Shown here piece after piece: positions 20,883-31,520 of a stretch of DNA of 64,000 nucleotides; position 1 is the stretch's first letter; each line of letters begins with the position of its first letter. Source of the DNA: Argyresthia goedartella (taxonomy: Eukaryota; Arthropoda; Insecta; Lepidoptera; Argyresthiidae). The DNA lies in NCBI GenBank assembly GCA_949825045.1, contig OX463814.1:33932383-33996382 (forward strand), read 5' to 3'. The notes under the pieces were generated by a model. The model did no database searches and was not told the DNA's origin. It worked only from the letters and a program-made list of their open reading frames with translations. Both the position numbers and the translations under genes were made by a program.

Positions 20883-22130
20883 GTTTAAAATATTCTTACT
20901 TTTACATTTTTCATTACTAGTAAATTGATTTAATGGGCAAGATGAAGGTATATTTATACAAATATTAATATTACTGCCAGAGTTACTCTCTGTTGTCCTA
21001 TGGGTTAATTTAAAGAGCTTGGAACAGATTCCAAGGAGTACATGTCATTATTATTACACTGCTCAATAGAAGCAGGCGTTTCATTAGTCAAAAACTTGAC
21101 TGAGTTCAAAATAAAATAAGATAGTGACTGTGCTATCTGTTTTGTATAAAACCTAGATAGGTAATACCTATCCTTAGTCAAATAAAAATATTTTCCAATA
21201 CAAATATTGGTGTCTATGAAATGAAATTTTTCAGTATGACGACATGTCAATGTGTGTATAAATGTATTATAATCATGTCTTATATGATTTTCATGTTGTG
21301 ACAAAGATTGGCTGAAGGGAAACGCAAACAAGATTATTCTATCTACATTTTGTAAAGAATTTAATTTGGAAAAGTATTTAGTAATTAGTTTTTTAGATAC
21401 ATTTTCCCTTCTACCAATTAAAATAATTAGGGTGGTTGGTTCTAAAAACTGCGATGACGACACTTTGTTTAATATTTGTGAATATGTGGCGCCAGGCATA
21501 CAGTTATTTAATATTGCCTGGCCCACGCGCTGACTAAGTTGTAAACCCATATTTTTTCCAAGTTCATCGCTGTACATTATATACCTATCCTTTGTCCGAG
21601 AGAAGGAGGCGTTATTGATAACACTATTAGTACTCAAGTCGACTGACGGCGGCGCCTGGGTCAGTATCAGCTGTTTGGCCGGCTGCTCGGCGAGACACAC
21701 GGTCGGCACGGAACAGTCCGCTGGAGCTTGTTTACAATCACAGATGTGATTGTCGGTCAAAGATATGAAAGTGTCATAATTATACTTACACGTCTCCAAC
21801 AAACTATTCATAGCCGACACATGTTCCTTAATTTCGTATTGTGCTGACTCATATTTACGTGTAATACTTTGTGATGATGAGTTTAAAATATGCATATCTG
21901 ACTGGAGTCGCCGTGTGTCACATTCGTACTTTTCTGTAGTTTTTTCCAAACATAATCTACAATCATCGATTTCGTTAATTAATTCGACACGTTCCTTACT
22001 ACAATTTACATTTTTACAAAATATTTTATTTCTATTAGCTAGTTTTTGTGTTTTTTTTATATAATTATTCAATTTAACATATTTCTTTAATTTATTTTTA
22101 CTACAGCTCATAGTGGTTACGTGAGTACCT
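18846..22130 (-). mobile_element. Element C: CR1-like LINE nested in the RTE, 3' truncated
   Basis: Carries ORF1 and the endonuclease-RT and is nearly identical to element B in the shared part. Unlike most LINE copies it keeps its 5' portion and lacks its 3' end: RT thumb, C-terminus and repeat tail (about 950 bp present in B) are absent. Either a deletion followed insertion or the copy arose by an unusual reverse transcription. Confidence 0.8.
21005..22111 (-). CDS. ORF1 of element C with a possible SGNH-esterase-like domain
   Basis: 368 codons from the ATG at 22,111. I chose this start because the codons before it (22,213-22,112) belong to the RTE. Residues 1-120 are basic and likely coiled-coil, with spaced Cys (CKNVNCSKE, CRLC). 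From about 175 the pattern resembles an SGNH/GDSL esterase: YSDELGKNMG (Ser181), NNCMPGATYSQI, LIILIGRREN (Asn237) and FHFIDTN (Asp300). Esterase-type ORF1 proteins are known in CR1-clade LINEs; there they are thought to help the RNA-protein complex. Ser is followed by Asp-Glu and key spacing was judged by eye, so the assignment is tentative. ORF2 starts 122 bp downstream. Confidence 0.6.
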   Translation of the reverse strand: MSCSKNKLKKYVKLNNYIKKTQKLANRNKIFCKNVNCSKERVELINEIDDCRLCLEKTTEKYECDTRRLQSDMHILNSSSQSITRKYESAQYEIKEHVSAMNSLLETCKYNYDTFISLTDNHICDCKQAPADCSVPTVCLAEQPAKQLILTQAPPSVDLSTNSVINNASFSRTKDRYIMYSDELGKNMGLQLSQRVGQAILNNCMPGATYSQILNKVSSSQFLEPTTLIILIGRRENVSKKLITKYFSKLNSLQNVDRIILFAFPFSQSLSQHENHIRHDYNTFIHTLTCRHTEKFHFIDTNICIGKYFYLTKDRYYLSRFYTKQIAQSLSYFILNSVKFLTNETPASIEQCNNNDMYSLESVPSSLN

Positions 22131-22131
22131 A

Positions 22132-22532
22132 CCTTTCTCATTTTGTTGAAAGACGCACGAGCAATTTCGATTCGGACCCTTACTCCAGTTTCGGACTCCC
22201 ATGCTTCAGTCACCCATGTGCAAGTACTTGTATTTAGTGACTCTCTCCAAAGTAGTACCTGCCACCGTGATTTTTGGGTTCAAGTTTTCTTTTCTGGAAA
22301 CCACCATAAACTTAGTTTTGGCGAGGTTCATTGATAGCCCCGCTTTTTGGCTGTTCTCAAAGACGTGGTGAACTATACTCTGTAGATCTTCAGGTGTTGT
22401 TGCTACTAGAGCGGTATCATCGGCGTACCTCAAGTTGTTAACTATCTGCCCATTGATATTAATACCCCTGTTTCTCTTCCAGTGCTTCAGAGATAATTGC
22501 TTCTGAGTACAGATTAACTGCACCCGTCTAAA
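22132..22532 (-). pseudogene. RTE reverse transcriptase, upstream fragment
   Basis: Reads INGQIVNNLRYADDTALVA, LSMNLAKTKFMVVSRK and TKYKYLH before element C. One frameshift near 22,480 separates it from the segment further 5' (a SEAIISEAL-like stretch in another frame), and another near 22,206 precedes the RIEIARASFNKMRKV block. RT palm only; no endonuclease is present. Confidence 0.75.
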
Positions 22533-24136
22533 TAGGTAGTCCTACTAAATAGGAGTACCTAACCACAGTAATCGACGTAGGTACCTATGAGAAATCTGAC
22601 AGTTTTCTAAATTGACAATTTTAGGTGATTTCAGTTAGCTACTAATGGTGCATGATGATGCGTCAAAAAAACTCTCCAAGTTATTTATTTGTTTAATAAT
22701 AAATTAGTAACTTGCACTTAGATAAGAAGATAAGGTAAGTAACAATTAGTTTGACACAAAGCAAACACATTCCACCATCCGCAAACAGTAACAAGAAGGT
22801 AATCAAATTTTTATAAAAAATACGCCGCCATAACTTTTATAACTCTATGAAATCGTTCGACTAAGAGCCCTATTATAATGACAATTAGGCTTTCATTCGA
22901 ACCGTGCGTCAAAGTGGTGACAAACTCTTTCGGACACTCTGTAGAACACATGCTCTATAACCACGTTTAGAGTCCTATATCGATTTTGCATATCAAAATC
23001 TATAAAATTATGTCAAACTTAAATAAATTTAGCTCGCTAAACTGATTTATCAAATGTCGTGCAAGTGGGCCTAAAGGAGTTTAAACTCACGACAGTGGAG
23101 CGATTCTTAGAAATAGCATTTGGCATGTCAAGAGTAGGGACAGGCCTATAACGCGTCGTTCTTCCATCCTTTTCTAATCGAAACAAGGAGAAGACTGACA
23201 CATACCTCTGTCCATACTGTTGACAGATGTCAAATGTGCCTTCTAAGGATGACTCCACTGTCACTAACACCGTGACAGCTGGAAATCCAACAGGTTCCAT
23301 TGTTAAGCTAGTATTTTCAATTAGTTTAGTTAGGAGTTCGCCTCGGGAATTGGTTGACTACAATAGTAAAAAATATGCCTGGCAATCTTCATCGTTATTG
23401 AGTACCTATTTAATATTAATAGCTTAGTAGGTATAGTATAAAAATAAAGTTTCTAAAGAACTAAGTTTTCTCTCTTCTATTTCGTTTATCACAGTCGAAA
23501 GCTTTTGTTTATTGAATGAATGTAAGAGGCAAGGATCGGTATACTAGAATAATCTCTCGCAAGTGTTAACTAAACATCCGAATCAATTAATCGGTAAAAA
23601 AAATAAAAAAAAATCTACCAAATAAATGATATTCAACATTTTGTAATGGGATGTATAACAACTTCGCTGCTTTGATTCATTTCTTTGGTTACAGAAAAAT
23701 AATAAGAATTCAACAGATCTATTACTGTTTGAATAAATGATCAAGTATTATGATTTCTCATTCGAAATTACAAAAACAAAGAGAGCGTCCCGCCTTTTAC
23801 CATACGCGGTGGCAGTGGCACGTTCAGCCAGTTATTCAATACCTATCTTGCGTGACAGGGGGCTACCCCATCGCTACGGGTATGGAGATGTGAAGGATAA
23901 GATGTTGTGAAGAATGGATACATAGATAAGCAATGTAATGAGATACTTTCAGAGCCGGTTTTTTTTCAAGTTGGTGTTTGATTGCGTGAAGTGAAGACAG
24001 TTCTTCTTTTTTTTCTTTGGCGCCCAACGAATCATGCATAGGGGTAGGGCGCCTAAACAAACAAAAAATGATTGTAATATGGTACCACAAAGAGTCACGT
24101 TTGCGAGTACATTTTAATAATAGTACTACTTCAGAG
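22533..24136. other. Unassigned spacer
   Basis: No supported gene. An 87-codon minus-strand frame (23,300-23,037) begins MEPVGFPAVTVLVTVE and has a donor-like GTATGT near 23,205, so it could be a short exon, but no partner exon was recognised. The stretch near 23,850-23,885 (GTGACAGGGGGCTACCCC) matches a SINE-body motif also seen at 14,290, 17,000 and 31,840. Confidence 0.3.
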
Positions 24137-24232
24137 GGAATAAAGTGACAGTTCCATACCGAGATTATGGCATTTGCGCCACGAGCTTGCGAGGGGCGCA
24201 AACCATTTGAGGTATGGAACTGTACTTTATCC
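24137..24232. repeat. Hairpin repeat, ~96 bp
   Basis: GGAATAAAGTGACAGTTCCA to TTTGCGCC is inverted as GGCGCAAACC to TGGAACTGTACTTTATCC around a short ACGAGCTTGCGAG loop. It looks like a small palindromic MITE. Confidence 0.75.
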
Positions 24233-24435
24233 TGAGGTATGTATAGTGCTTTTTATTACACCTACGAGGAAAATTATAGACATAAATGCATCCATATTTT
24301 ACAAAAAACACAAAGATAGATGCTAAATCAATCGAAGTTTTTGCGAAAATGCGCGGGCTTTTCCTTTTTTTATTCGCCCGTTTCTGGAGTAGGCTAAGAT
24401 CCTAAGGTCATGCAGCCACTTCTTCCGTGATTCCG

Positions 24436-24960
24436 CGCGTTTTATATACAAAAATAATTTAGTTTTTAATTTTCTGTATGCACCAAGGAGGTTGGTAACT
24501 GGTAAAAAAAAAACTGTATGTGGCCAGTAACAATTTACTTGAAATTTAATTAGTAGACAGTTAGTCTCTTTGCAGTATGACTGCTGACAAATAAAAAAAA
24601 ACCGGGTATGTAATGGAATTTCATACATACTTCCCACCCTTGGGTCGGAAGGATTTTCATACAAACTTCCATACCTTGGGATGAAAGGATTTGAAGGGCG
24701 GGATAAAGGTGTTTCTTCCCTCTAATTGGTATAATTAGTATGTATTTTCAGAGCAGGTGTGATAAAAAATAATAAACGTTCTCAAATATTTATCGTTACT
24801 TCGCAGCAGCCTCTTCTTGCCTCGTGAATGGGAAAATATAATACTTTTGAAATTATGGCATCCAATAATGAAGACAGATTTTTGTTTCTAAAAGTTTCTA
24901 TGGAATCCAGCCTCGTATTTCACTAGCTCAAAGCATCCGAAAGTAGCTCTTATATATATA
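24436..24960 (+). repeat. Direct repeat, copy 1
   Basis: 525 bp almost identical to 25,639-26,152. Copy 1 has GAGCAGGTGTGATAAAAA where copy 2 has AACGTTTTAATGTT. Both start CGCGTTTTATATAC and end TCTTATATATATA. Small open frames inside both copies are by-products of the shared sequence. Confidence 0.92.
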
Positions 24961-25638
24961 CATATAATCCGATTCCTTTACATTCAAATCGATTCCCTAA
25001 AATGAAAATGTGTCGTGCGGCAAGAAAAATTTATTGGATCCAACCTGGGACCTCTCGCATGTTAGGCAGAACCGCAATCGCAGCGCCAAAGATGTCGTCT
25101 GTATCGGTTATCTGTCTGTTTACCTGAGGGATTTGTACCTGCGAAATGTCAAGTAAAGCTATCTGTCTGTTTATCTGAGGATTGAACAATCGCCCCAGAA
25201 TCTGGATTTCAGTTGATAACGCTGACGTAGCGTAATCTGTCGGTGGCAAGAATTATCAAGGCGTCCAAGCTAACAGATTAATTTGACTACTAGAAAGCAG
25301 ACAGCTCTTGTCTTGTAGCCATCGATTTATGTTTTCAAACTCACCTACTTTTAATTATGCTAGTCTAGATATTTTAGTTTGACACTTGAAGAATCTGTAA
25401 CTTTATACCTATCTAATTTGTATTAGCGAAGGCTACATGAATTAAGAGAAAACCGCGAGACATAAGCCTAGGAGTAATTCCCCAAAAAATAGGTAGATCC
25501 AAAAAATCTCCTTTCAATATACCTACCTACCTACTAAGATGTTAATGTACAAAAATGTAACAAAAGTATTTTTTACCACCTCAACAATATACATTTTTCA
25601 CATATGAAAACATGGTAACTTGTATATTTCGTTATATA
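24961..25638. other. Spacer between the direct repeats
   Basis: No gene. Minus-strand GGTCCCAGGTTGGATCC near 25,035-25,055 resembles a tRNA-type B box and could be a SINE relic. Confidence 0.35.
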
Positions 25639-26152
25639 CGCGTTTTATATACAAAAATAATTTAGTTTTTAATTTTCTGTATGCACCAAGGAGGTTGGTA
25701 ACTGGTAAAAAAAAAACTGTATGTGGCCAGTAACAATTTACTTGAAATTTAATTAGTAGACAGTTAGTCTCTTTGCAGTATGACTGCTGACAAATAAAAA
25801 AAAAACCGGGTATGTAATGGAATTTCATACATACTTCCCACCCTTGGGTCGGAAGGATTTTCATACAAACTTCCATACCTTGGGATGAAAGGATTTGAAG
25901 GGCGGGATAAAGGCGTTTCTTCCCTCTAATTGGTATAATTAGTATGTATTTTAACGTTTTAATGTTAACGTTCTCAAATATTTATCGTTACTTCGCAGCA
26001 GCCTCTTCTTGCCTCGTGAATGGGAAAATATAATACTTTTGAAATTATGGCATCCAATAATGAAGACAGATTTTTGTTTCTAAAAGTTTCTATGGAATCC
26101 AGCCTCGTATTTCACTAGCTCAAAGCATCCGAAAGTAGCTCTTATATATATA
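25639..26152 (+). repeat. Direct repeat, copy 2
   Basis: 514 bp, second copy of the repeat at 24,436. Flanking sequences of the two copies are not alike, so this is not a simple tandem duplication of a bigger unit. Confidence 0.92.
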
Positions 26153-27121
26153 CCCTTATACACTCTGCACATGTTCTTAGGTAGTGGTCAATAAACAAAA
26201 AATATACTTATATTATTTGTAACAATTGTTAAAATTTACAGAAACTTGGAAACTTCCTGTTTCAATAGTCATTTGGCTCAATTAATAAGTTAGTGACTGG
26301 AACTTCATGTATTATCACTTACATCTAAACAGCCTAAACTGAATACGTTTTACTGCAAAAAATATAAGACTTCGTTTAAGCCGTGTCTGTCTACAAAATA
26401 CCATCAAACACAGCAGTTTTTAAACATGTGAATAAAAGTCTAACTTGTTTGAAGTAAGAAAGAATTACTGTGGATTTAATTCGTCTACCAAACAAAAAAA
26501 TATGATGGCACTGGTCCAAATTAAATATTTCTCCTAAAACCGAAGCTTTGCACATTTTGTTGCTGAACAGAGTCGTTCAAATGAAATGCATCCTTTTAAT
26601 AACAATATGGAATTTAAAAATAATCACCATTTTCAATCATGAGCGGTGAGTATACTCGTGAATGTAATTGATACTTTTGATCGGGCATGTGGCACAATAA
26701 ATCGTTCATATACATAAGATATAAATATCTCAACAAATGTACAGTCCATTAGCACTCAGAATCCCTCATTATATATAGTAGATTGTACAACAAGGGCATA
26801 AAACAAGCAATTTTATCCAAGACTTTTATCTTAGTATCTTCGTAGTAATTAAGTCAAGGATAAAATGGGTTTTAAGACTGAGTTATACACTCTGCTTTTC
26901 GCTTCGATTACGAGGAAATAAAACGGTGATAAAGTACAAAAATACTTATGTTTTAGGATAAATTAGCTTGGATTTAGACGGCAATGTCTGTTCATAAATG
27001 TGTTAGGCGTAAGCATATTTCCTCTTCACTTGACGACGACAATACTTTTTAAATTGTTGTAAAAAGTGTAATCAGAGAGGAATGTAGTGGTAATGGTTTC
27101 TTTAATAAACATCTATATGTC
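26153..27121. other. Unassigned AT-rich spacer
   Basis: No gene or repeat recognised. Confidence 0.4.
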
Positions 27122-27316
27122 CTAGGTGTTACCGACAGCCCCCTTTGCAGAGCCTGCTTGGAGGCAGAAGAAACGGCTGCTCACGTCCTCATGGAGTGCA
27201 CAGGAGTAGCGGACTACAGGGCTAAACACCTCGGTCAATCGAGGGACCTTCCAGGGATAGTCGGTAACGTAGAGGGCCTACTGGCGTTCCTGGAGGAGTT
27301 GGGTTGGCTCGAATGA
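27122..27316 (+). pseudogene. LINE protein C-terminal fragment
   Basis: The plus-strand frame reads SPLCRACLEAEETAAHVLME and ends LLAFLEELGWLE before TGA (27,314-27,316). The C-x2-C...H...C arrangement and the LEELGWL end are typical of the C-terminus of R1/Jockey-type LINE proteins. The rest of the element is missing. ACAATTG is repeated in tandem just downstream (about 27,380-27,402), possibly its 3' tail. Confidence 0.7.
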
Positions 27317-27957
27317 TGTCGCATTCCCACCCACACGCAAAATAGGCGCTTTCGTCGTCGAGTTGCGGAAACCAGCCCGTCTTACAATTGACAATTGACA
27401 ATTGAGGAATGTAGTGACATAGCCGTATGCCTCCAGCAATAAGCAAAGCCTACTCAAGAGCCCGAGGTATATTCTAAGTGCTAATTAGACTGTGAGACAA
27501 AACTTGTGTGCACGAGGTATCATTCTGTGAACCTGACTGAATTTGAATTGTCTGGTAAATTGTGACAAAACGTAAGCACAAAATGCATATTGAGCATTGT
27601 TTGGATTTATTGTACCACTTCGCCACTTTGGGTCATTTGGTTCAACTGTACTGATTCTAATTGAAATTATTTATTTTAACAATCATAGATTTTAGACCAT
27701 GCAAGCTTTCTTTCCTAATAAATGTATAGTAACAGAAGCATTAGTACCTTAGAATTAATTACACATAAAAACTGTATGAGCTTCCAAATATTCCTTCCAT
27801 ATATTGTTCTTGTTATTATATAATACAAGAACAATCTTGCTTGGTCACTCATAGAAATAGAGGTACCCTTCAAAAATGAATGCTAAATGCAATGTTTGTT
27901 GCTTTTCCTCAGCATGTTTCTCTCTAAATTGCAATTTTCTAATTACCATCAAGAAGC
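27317..27957. other. Spacer and 3' region of the FAM174-like gene
   Basis: Contains a minus-strand AATAAA (27,675-27,670), about 285 bp after the stop codon of the FAM174-like gene; this may be its polyadenylation signal. No other gene seen. Confidence 0.4.
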
Positions 27958-30164
27958 CTACTTATTGTTACTTGACCAATTGATCAAGGCTTCACTATTA
28001 GCATCCTCAATATCCAGTAGTAGATTATCCCTTTCAATCTCCAAACCATCTGTATTGTTGCTGGCCAGGTCAAACTCTACATCATTTGTTTGGAGGTTGA
28101 CATAAGAGAGTGATTTCTTATTCGGCTCCAGTCCGAATATTTCCACATCCTCATCATCATCGTCGTCAGAGTTCATTGACTTATTCCATAGAGGTATGTG
28201 TGACAGCTCCATGTTACTGTCTTGTTGTTCTTCGGATTGAAGAACTCCGTATCGGAACTGGTTGCTTTCGTTGTTACTGTGGTTATTGCTTGCATCGTTT
28301 TTAGTGCCCTTGCACCTGGAAAATAGTGAAAGTATTTTGTTACATGGTTGTAATTGATTGATAAATTCATTCTTTCATTCATTCTCAGCCCACTTCAACC
28401 CCCGTTGGCAATAGGCTTGTTTTCTATAGCACCAATCTTCGCAGTCCAGTGAGGTCTCGTCATCAATAATTAAGATGATCTAACAGAGATTGATTGTTAT
28501 TTCATGTGAACAACATCATAACATGTAAGAAGTTGTAATTGCAGCTAAAAGCTACTGAAGACTTCAACAAAACTGACAAATAAACTGTGTTTTATGTTTC
28601 AGATGAGAAAATGAAGCCTTGTTGACTGTTTCCCAGGTTATTGTGCCATCACTAGTTTTGATTCCCACAGTTGGACTAGCTAAGATATGAGTGTGTGAGT
28701 TTGATCAGGACAACAAGTCCTGAGAATATTGACAACACCACCGCTATTGTGTCTGCTTGTGATGGATCAAGATAGAGACTACATTATCCTAATTATTTTA
28801 ATTAAAATTAAATTTATGTAAAAGTTTGGTTTTCTTTAGTAAAAACTTTAAGTTTTTATCAAGGGTAGCTTAAAAACTTTTGACAGTTCAAGTTCAGTTG
28901 GACAATTAAGCCCCTCCATTATCTAGCACTACACCAGAGTTGTGGATTATGGCTCAATCTTACTGTAACTCGGGTAAAGGCCTCGGAGGGAAAATCAATG
29001 GGCAACATTTATTATTATTTACTAAAAGTTTGGTCAGAGTGTCGATAAGAGGGTGGAAGCCTCTACTTGCAAAATTTTCAAAAAATATCGCTTTTGAGGC
29101 CGCCATGCGTTAGTGTTAGGGTGTAAAAAAAAAGAGTAATATCTTGCCCGAATTAAAAGTCAAAAAAGTGTAATAATATCCCAATAGTAAATAATATTAA
29201 GACAAAGGGTAAGCCACACTTAAATATTACCCATTAAAACATGCAGGGACTTCCTGGCAAAGAACTTGTTTTAGAATTATTTCTTTATAATTCTGACTAT
29301 TCTGAGGCATATTACATCCCATAGACTAGAGACATATATGAAAAACTTAGATATAAATTTGCCAATACGGGATTTTGATGAATACAACCCGAACAAAATC
29401 TATTCTGATTTCTTCAACATGAACATGAAGATAAGTACTATGAACTTACTTAAAAAACACATAATATGCAACACCTAGCAGAGCAAATCCACCAAAGACG
29501 ATGAAGCCTCTCTTTAGAACTCCAGGATTATTCAAGTCAAGCTCCTTTACAGCTACTTTAGTTACTGTCCCATTGATATTGTTACCAGTATTATTTGAAA
29601 CTATTAGCTTTGTGTTATTCATGTTGACAGCAACATCTGAAACTGGAGAGGTTATAATTATTTTGAAGTAAATTGAGTAGATAATTGATTTGTGAGGCTG
29701 GCACAGACACACACATTATTTTATTGCTAATCTTGTACAGTAGAGTTCATGAAACAACCTTGAGATAAACATACATGCAAATAGGTAGGTATGTGAACTA
29801 AAAGGAAAACATAAAAAAATATAAGATAACCTCAAAAACCTTACCAATTACCTTTTGGTGTTAACTGTTCAGTTTTCTCCTCTGACTTTTGCAAACCTGG
29901 GATTGCAGGAGTTTCTGGACTTTGTTTCTTGACATCTGGCGAGATTAACGCCGGTTTCTGGGGCTCTATCGCCCCACCTTCACTCTGAATAACAGGTCCA
30001 CTCAAGTCTCTTTTACTTCTGAAGCTAACAGAGTTGTATGATGAAGGGAAACGACGGTCAGAGTGTCGATATTCTCTAGTGACGGGTTCCACCATTCTTT
30101 TGTGAACATTTTGTGTGAGAACACAATTGAATAACAACAACATCAAGGCGACACGAAGGACCAT
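27958..30164 (-). CDS. FAM174: FAM174-like single-pass membrane protein (three exons)
   Basis: Inferred exons: 30,164-29,852, 29,642-29,450 (or starting 29,636) and 28,315-27,958, total about 285 residues. Donors GTAATT and GTAAGT and acceptors CTCCAG (or TTTCAG) and TTCCAG keep the frame. The first exon encodes a signal peptide (VALMLLLFNCVLT) and a Pro/Lys-rich lumenal region with RSKRD. Exon 2 gives a membrane segment (GFIVFGGFALLGVAYYVFF) preceded by NPGVLKR. Exon 3 gives a cytoplasmic tail with RYGVLQSEE, MELSHIPL and an acidic DDDDDEDVEIF run, the pattern that recalls FAM174A/B (RYGLL, acidic tail). The family localises to the secretory pathway; function here is unproven. The A or B identity cannot be told. 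Confidence 0.75.
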
Positions 30165-30584
30165 GGCTCAAATCTGCTTTGCTGAATCACAATTATAATT
30201 TCCAGAGGGCTATGGTCGGGGTTGAAAGTTCTGTACACCATATGGAACACACAATTTGCTCGAATTGTTCGATTAGTCATGTAAATTAGCCAGTTTTAAT
30301 AAAGAAAAAAACCCAATGCATTACAAATCCACCACTGTTGTCAGTTTTTTTTTATGTTTACGGCTCTGAATACTTGTCCTTCCGCTGGTTCTTATTGTTT
30401 TCGCCCAATGCATAAACCAGGCATACACGCACGGATGAACTCGGCAGGTACCCGTCGGATGTATCTCGAATGATCTGTGGCTTTGCGTAGCAGGCTTACA
30501 GGCAGAGATGTACCCGGCAGATCTGCCCGCCCCCGGGCGTAACTGTACTTATGAGGTGTGCAAACGTTGGCTGGTATAAGGTAC
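30165..30584. other. Upstream region of the FAM174-like gene
   Basis: No gene. Probably includes the promoter of the minus-strand FAM174-like gene; no clear TATA box was found. Confidence 0.35.
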
Positions 30585-30692
30585 GGCACATAACTTTAGC
30601 GCTGACCTTGGCAGTGCGTCTTTTTCGTTCGCGTTCATTTCTATATTTCCCTCCCTCAGTTTTAGCCAAGGTCAGCGCTAGAGTTTCGTGCC
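30585..30692. repeat. MITE-like hairpin, ~108 bp
   Basis: TAGCGCTGACCTTGGC (30,597-30,612) is perfectly inverted at 30,665-30,680. The similarity continues outward (GGCACATAACTT versus GGCACGAAACTC), giving ~28-bp terminal inverted repeats around a 50-bp loop. It lies about 420 bp upstream of the FAM174-like start codon. Confidence 0.8.
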
Positions 30693-30912
30693 GCTACTTA
30701 TAGTCACTTTTCTCACCAAAGTGTTTTTCTTATTGCGAGGAACTGCGTAGTTTTTCTGGAAAATCAAGTTAAAAATTGCAATAAATTGTTACCAAAACGT
30801 AAAAATCGGCTTCTCTAAACGTCAAAAAGACCATACACTTATAGGGAGGACCAAGTAGATCCTTCCAGTATTCAGACATCGCGATGGCTTTGTCACTAGC
30901 CTGCATAAGGTT

Positions 30913-30946
30913 CAAATCAAATCAAATCAAATCAAATCAAATCAAA
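30913..30946. repeat. (CAAAT)n microsatellite
   Basis: Six to seven CAAAT units just outside the DNA transposon; probably the 3' tail of a LINE into which the transposon jumped. Confidence 0.9.
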
Positions 30947-30979
30947 TATTTTATTTGTCAAACATAGGTTTAGGTTGTT

Positions 30980-31009
30980 CTGCCGTCCTAACTTAATCAG
31001 CCGTAAGTC
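30980..31009 (+). repeat. Left terminal inverted repeat
   Basis: 30 bp from CTGCCGTCC to GCCGTAAGTC; 29 of 30 positions match the right end. Confidence 0.95.
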
Positions 31010-31520
31010 GGGTTTTTGTCAAAATTGAGTTAGGACTTGATTCGGAATCAGCGCGATGAGATCTACAATCGTCTCTTTAACATATTTTTGATAGAATCAA
31101 CAACAAAAAAGATACGATAGTGAAGAGGGCCGTAAGTCCTGTTTTTTTGGCTTCGTTCCTAGGTATAAATACCGTATGACCACTTGCGGCTCATAAGCTT
31201 AGCATGTTTGTATGAGTTTGATCAAGTGTCCTAACTATAAGCACCGTAAAATGATATACGGTGGATATGCCTAGACCATACTGATAACCGTACAACATTC
31301 ATACTAGACATAAGAACAGTAAGTTTATATACGGTGCTTTTAACTAGTATTAAAAATAATTTTTGTTGCTATTTGCTACTGATAACAAGGGTAACTTAAC
31401 TTACGGTCGTCTTGTTTAGTAAAAGAATATCTATTCAAAAGGTACTCCTAAACATGACAGCCGTAAGTTTACACTTACGGTTGTTATGCGTAGTTTCAAT
31501 AGATCCCGTAGGGGTGAGGT
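31010..31520. repeat. Left subterminal motif array
   Basis: Diverged copies of a motif close to CCTARNCATAANNNCCGTAAGT. They lie at 31,158 (+), 31,230 (+), about 31,253-31,276 (-), about 31,303 (+) followed by an inverted copy to about 31,350, 31,447 (+) and its inverse to about 31,490. The terminal repeat itself contains the same motif (CCTAACTTAATCAGCCGTAA). Such arrays are usual as transposase binding sites. Confidence 0.8.

Larger units (their letters stand above)
18365..22532 (-). mobile_element. RTE-type LINE, 5' truncated, split by element C
   Basis: Two pieces of one minus-strand RTE-like RT lie on both sides of element C. The upstream piece (22,532 to about 22,132) holds the catalytic NLRYADDTALVA and continues to ARASFNKMRKV. 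The downstream piece (about 18,845 to 18,387) resumes with NKEISLHLRSRMLQCC and ends in the RTE tail. The two ends fit together with at most a few codons lost, so element C was inserted here. The RTE is 5' truncated near 22,532. Confidence 0.8.

Noticed and set aside
24436..26152. Complete small LTR element (two LTRs with a 0.68-kb core)
   Set aside because: The repeats lack TG...CA ends, a primer site and a target duplication.
31010..31520. CRISPR-like array
   Set aside because: The repeated motif is diverged, occurs in both orientations and is unevenly spaced; it fits transposon subterminal sites in a eukaryote.
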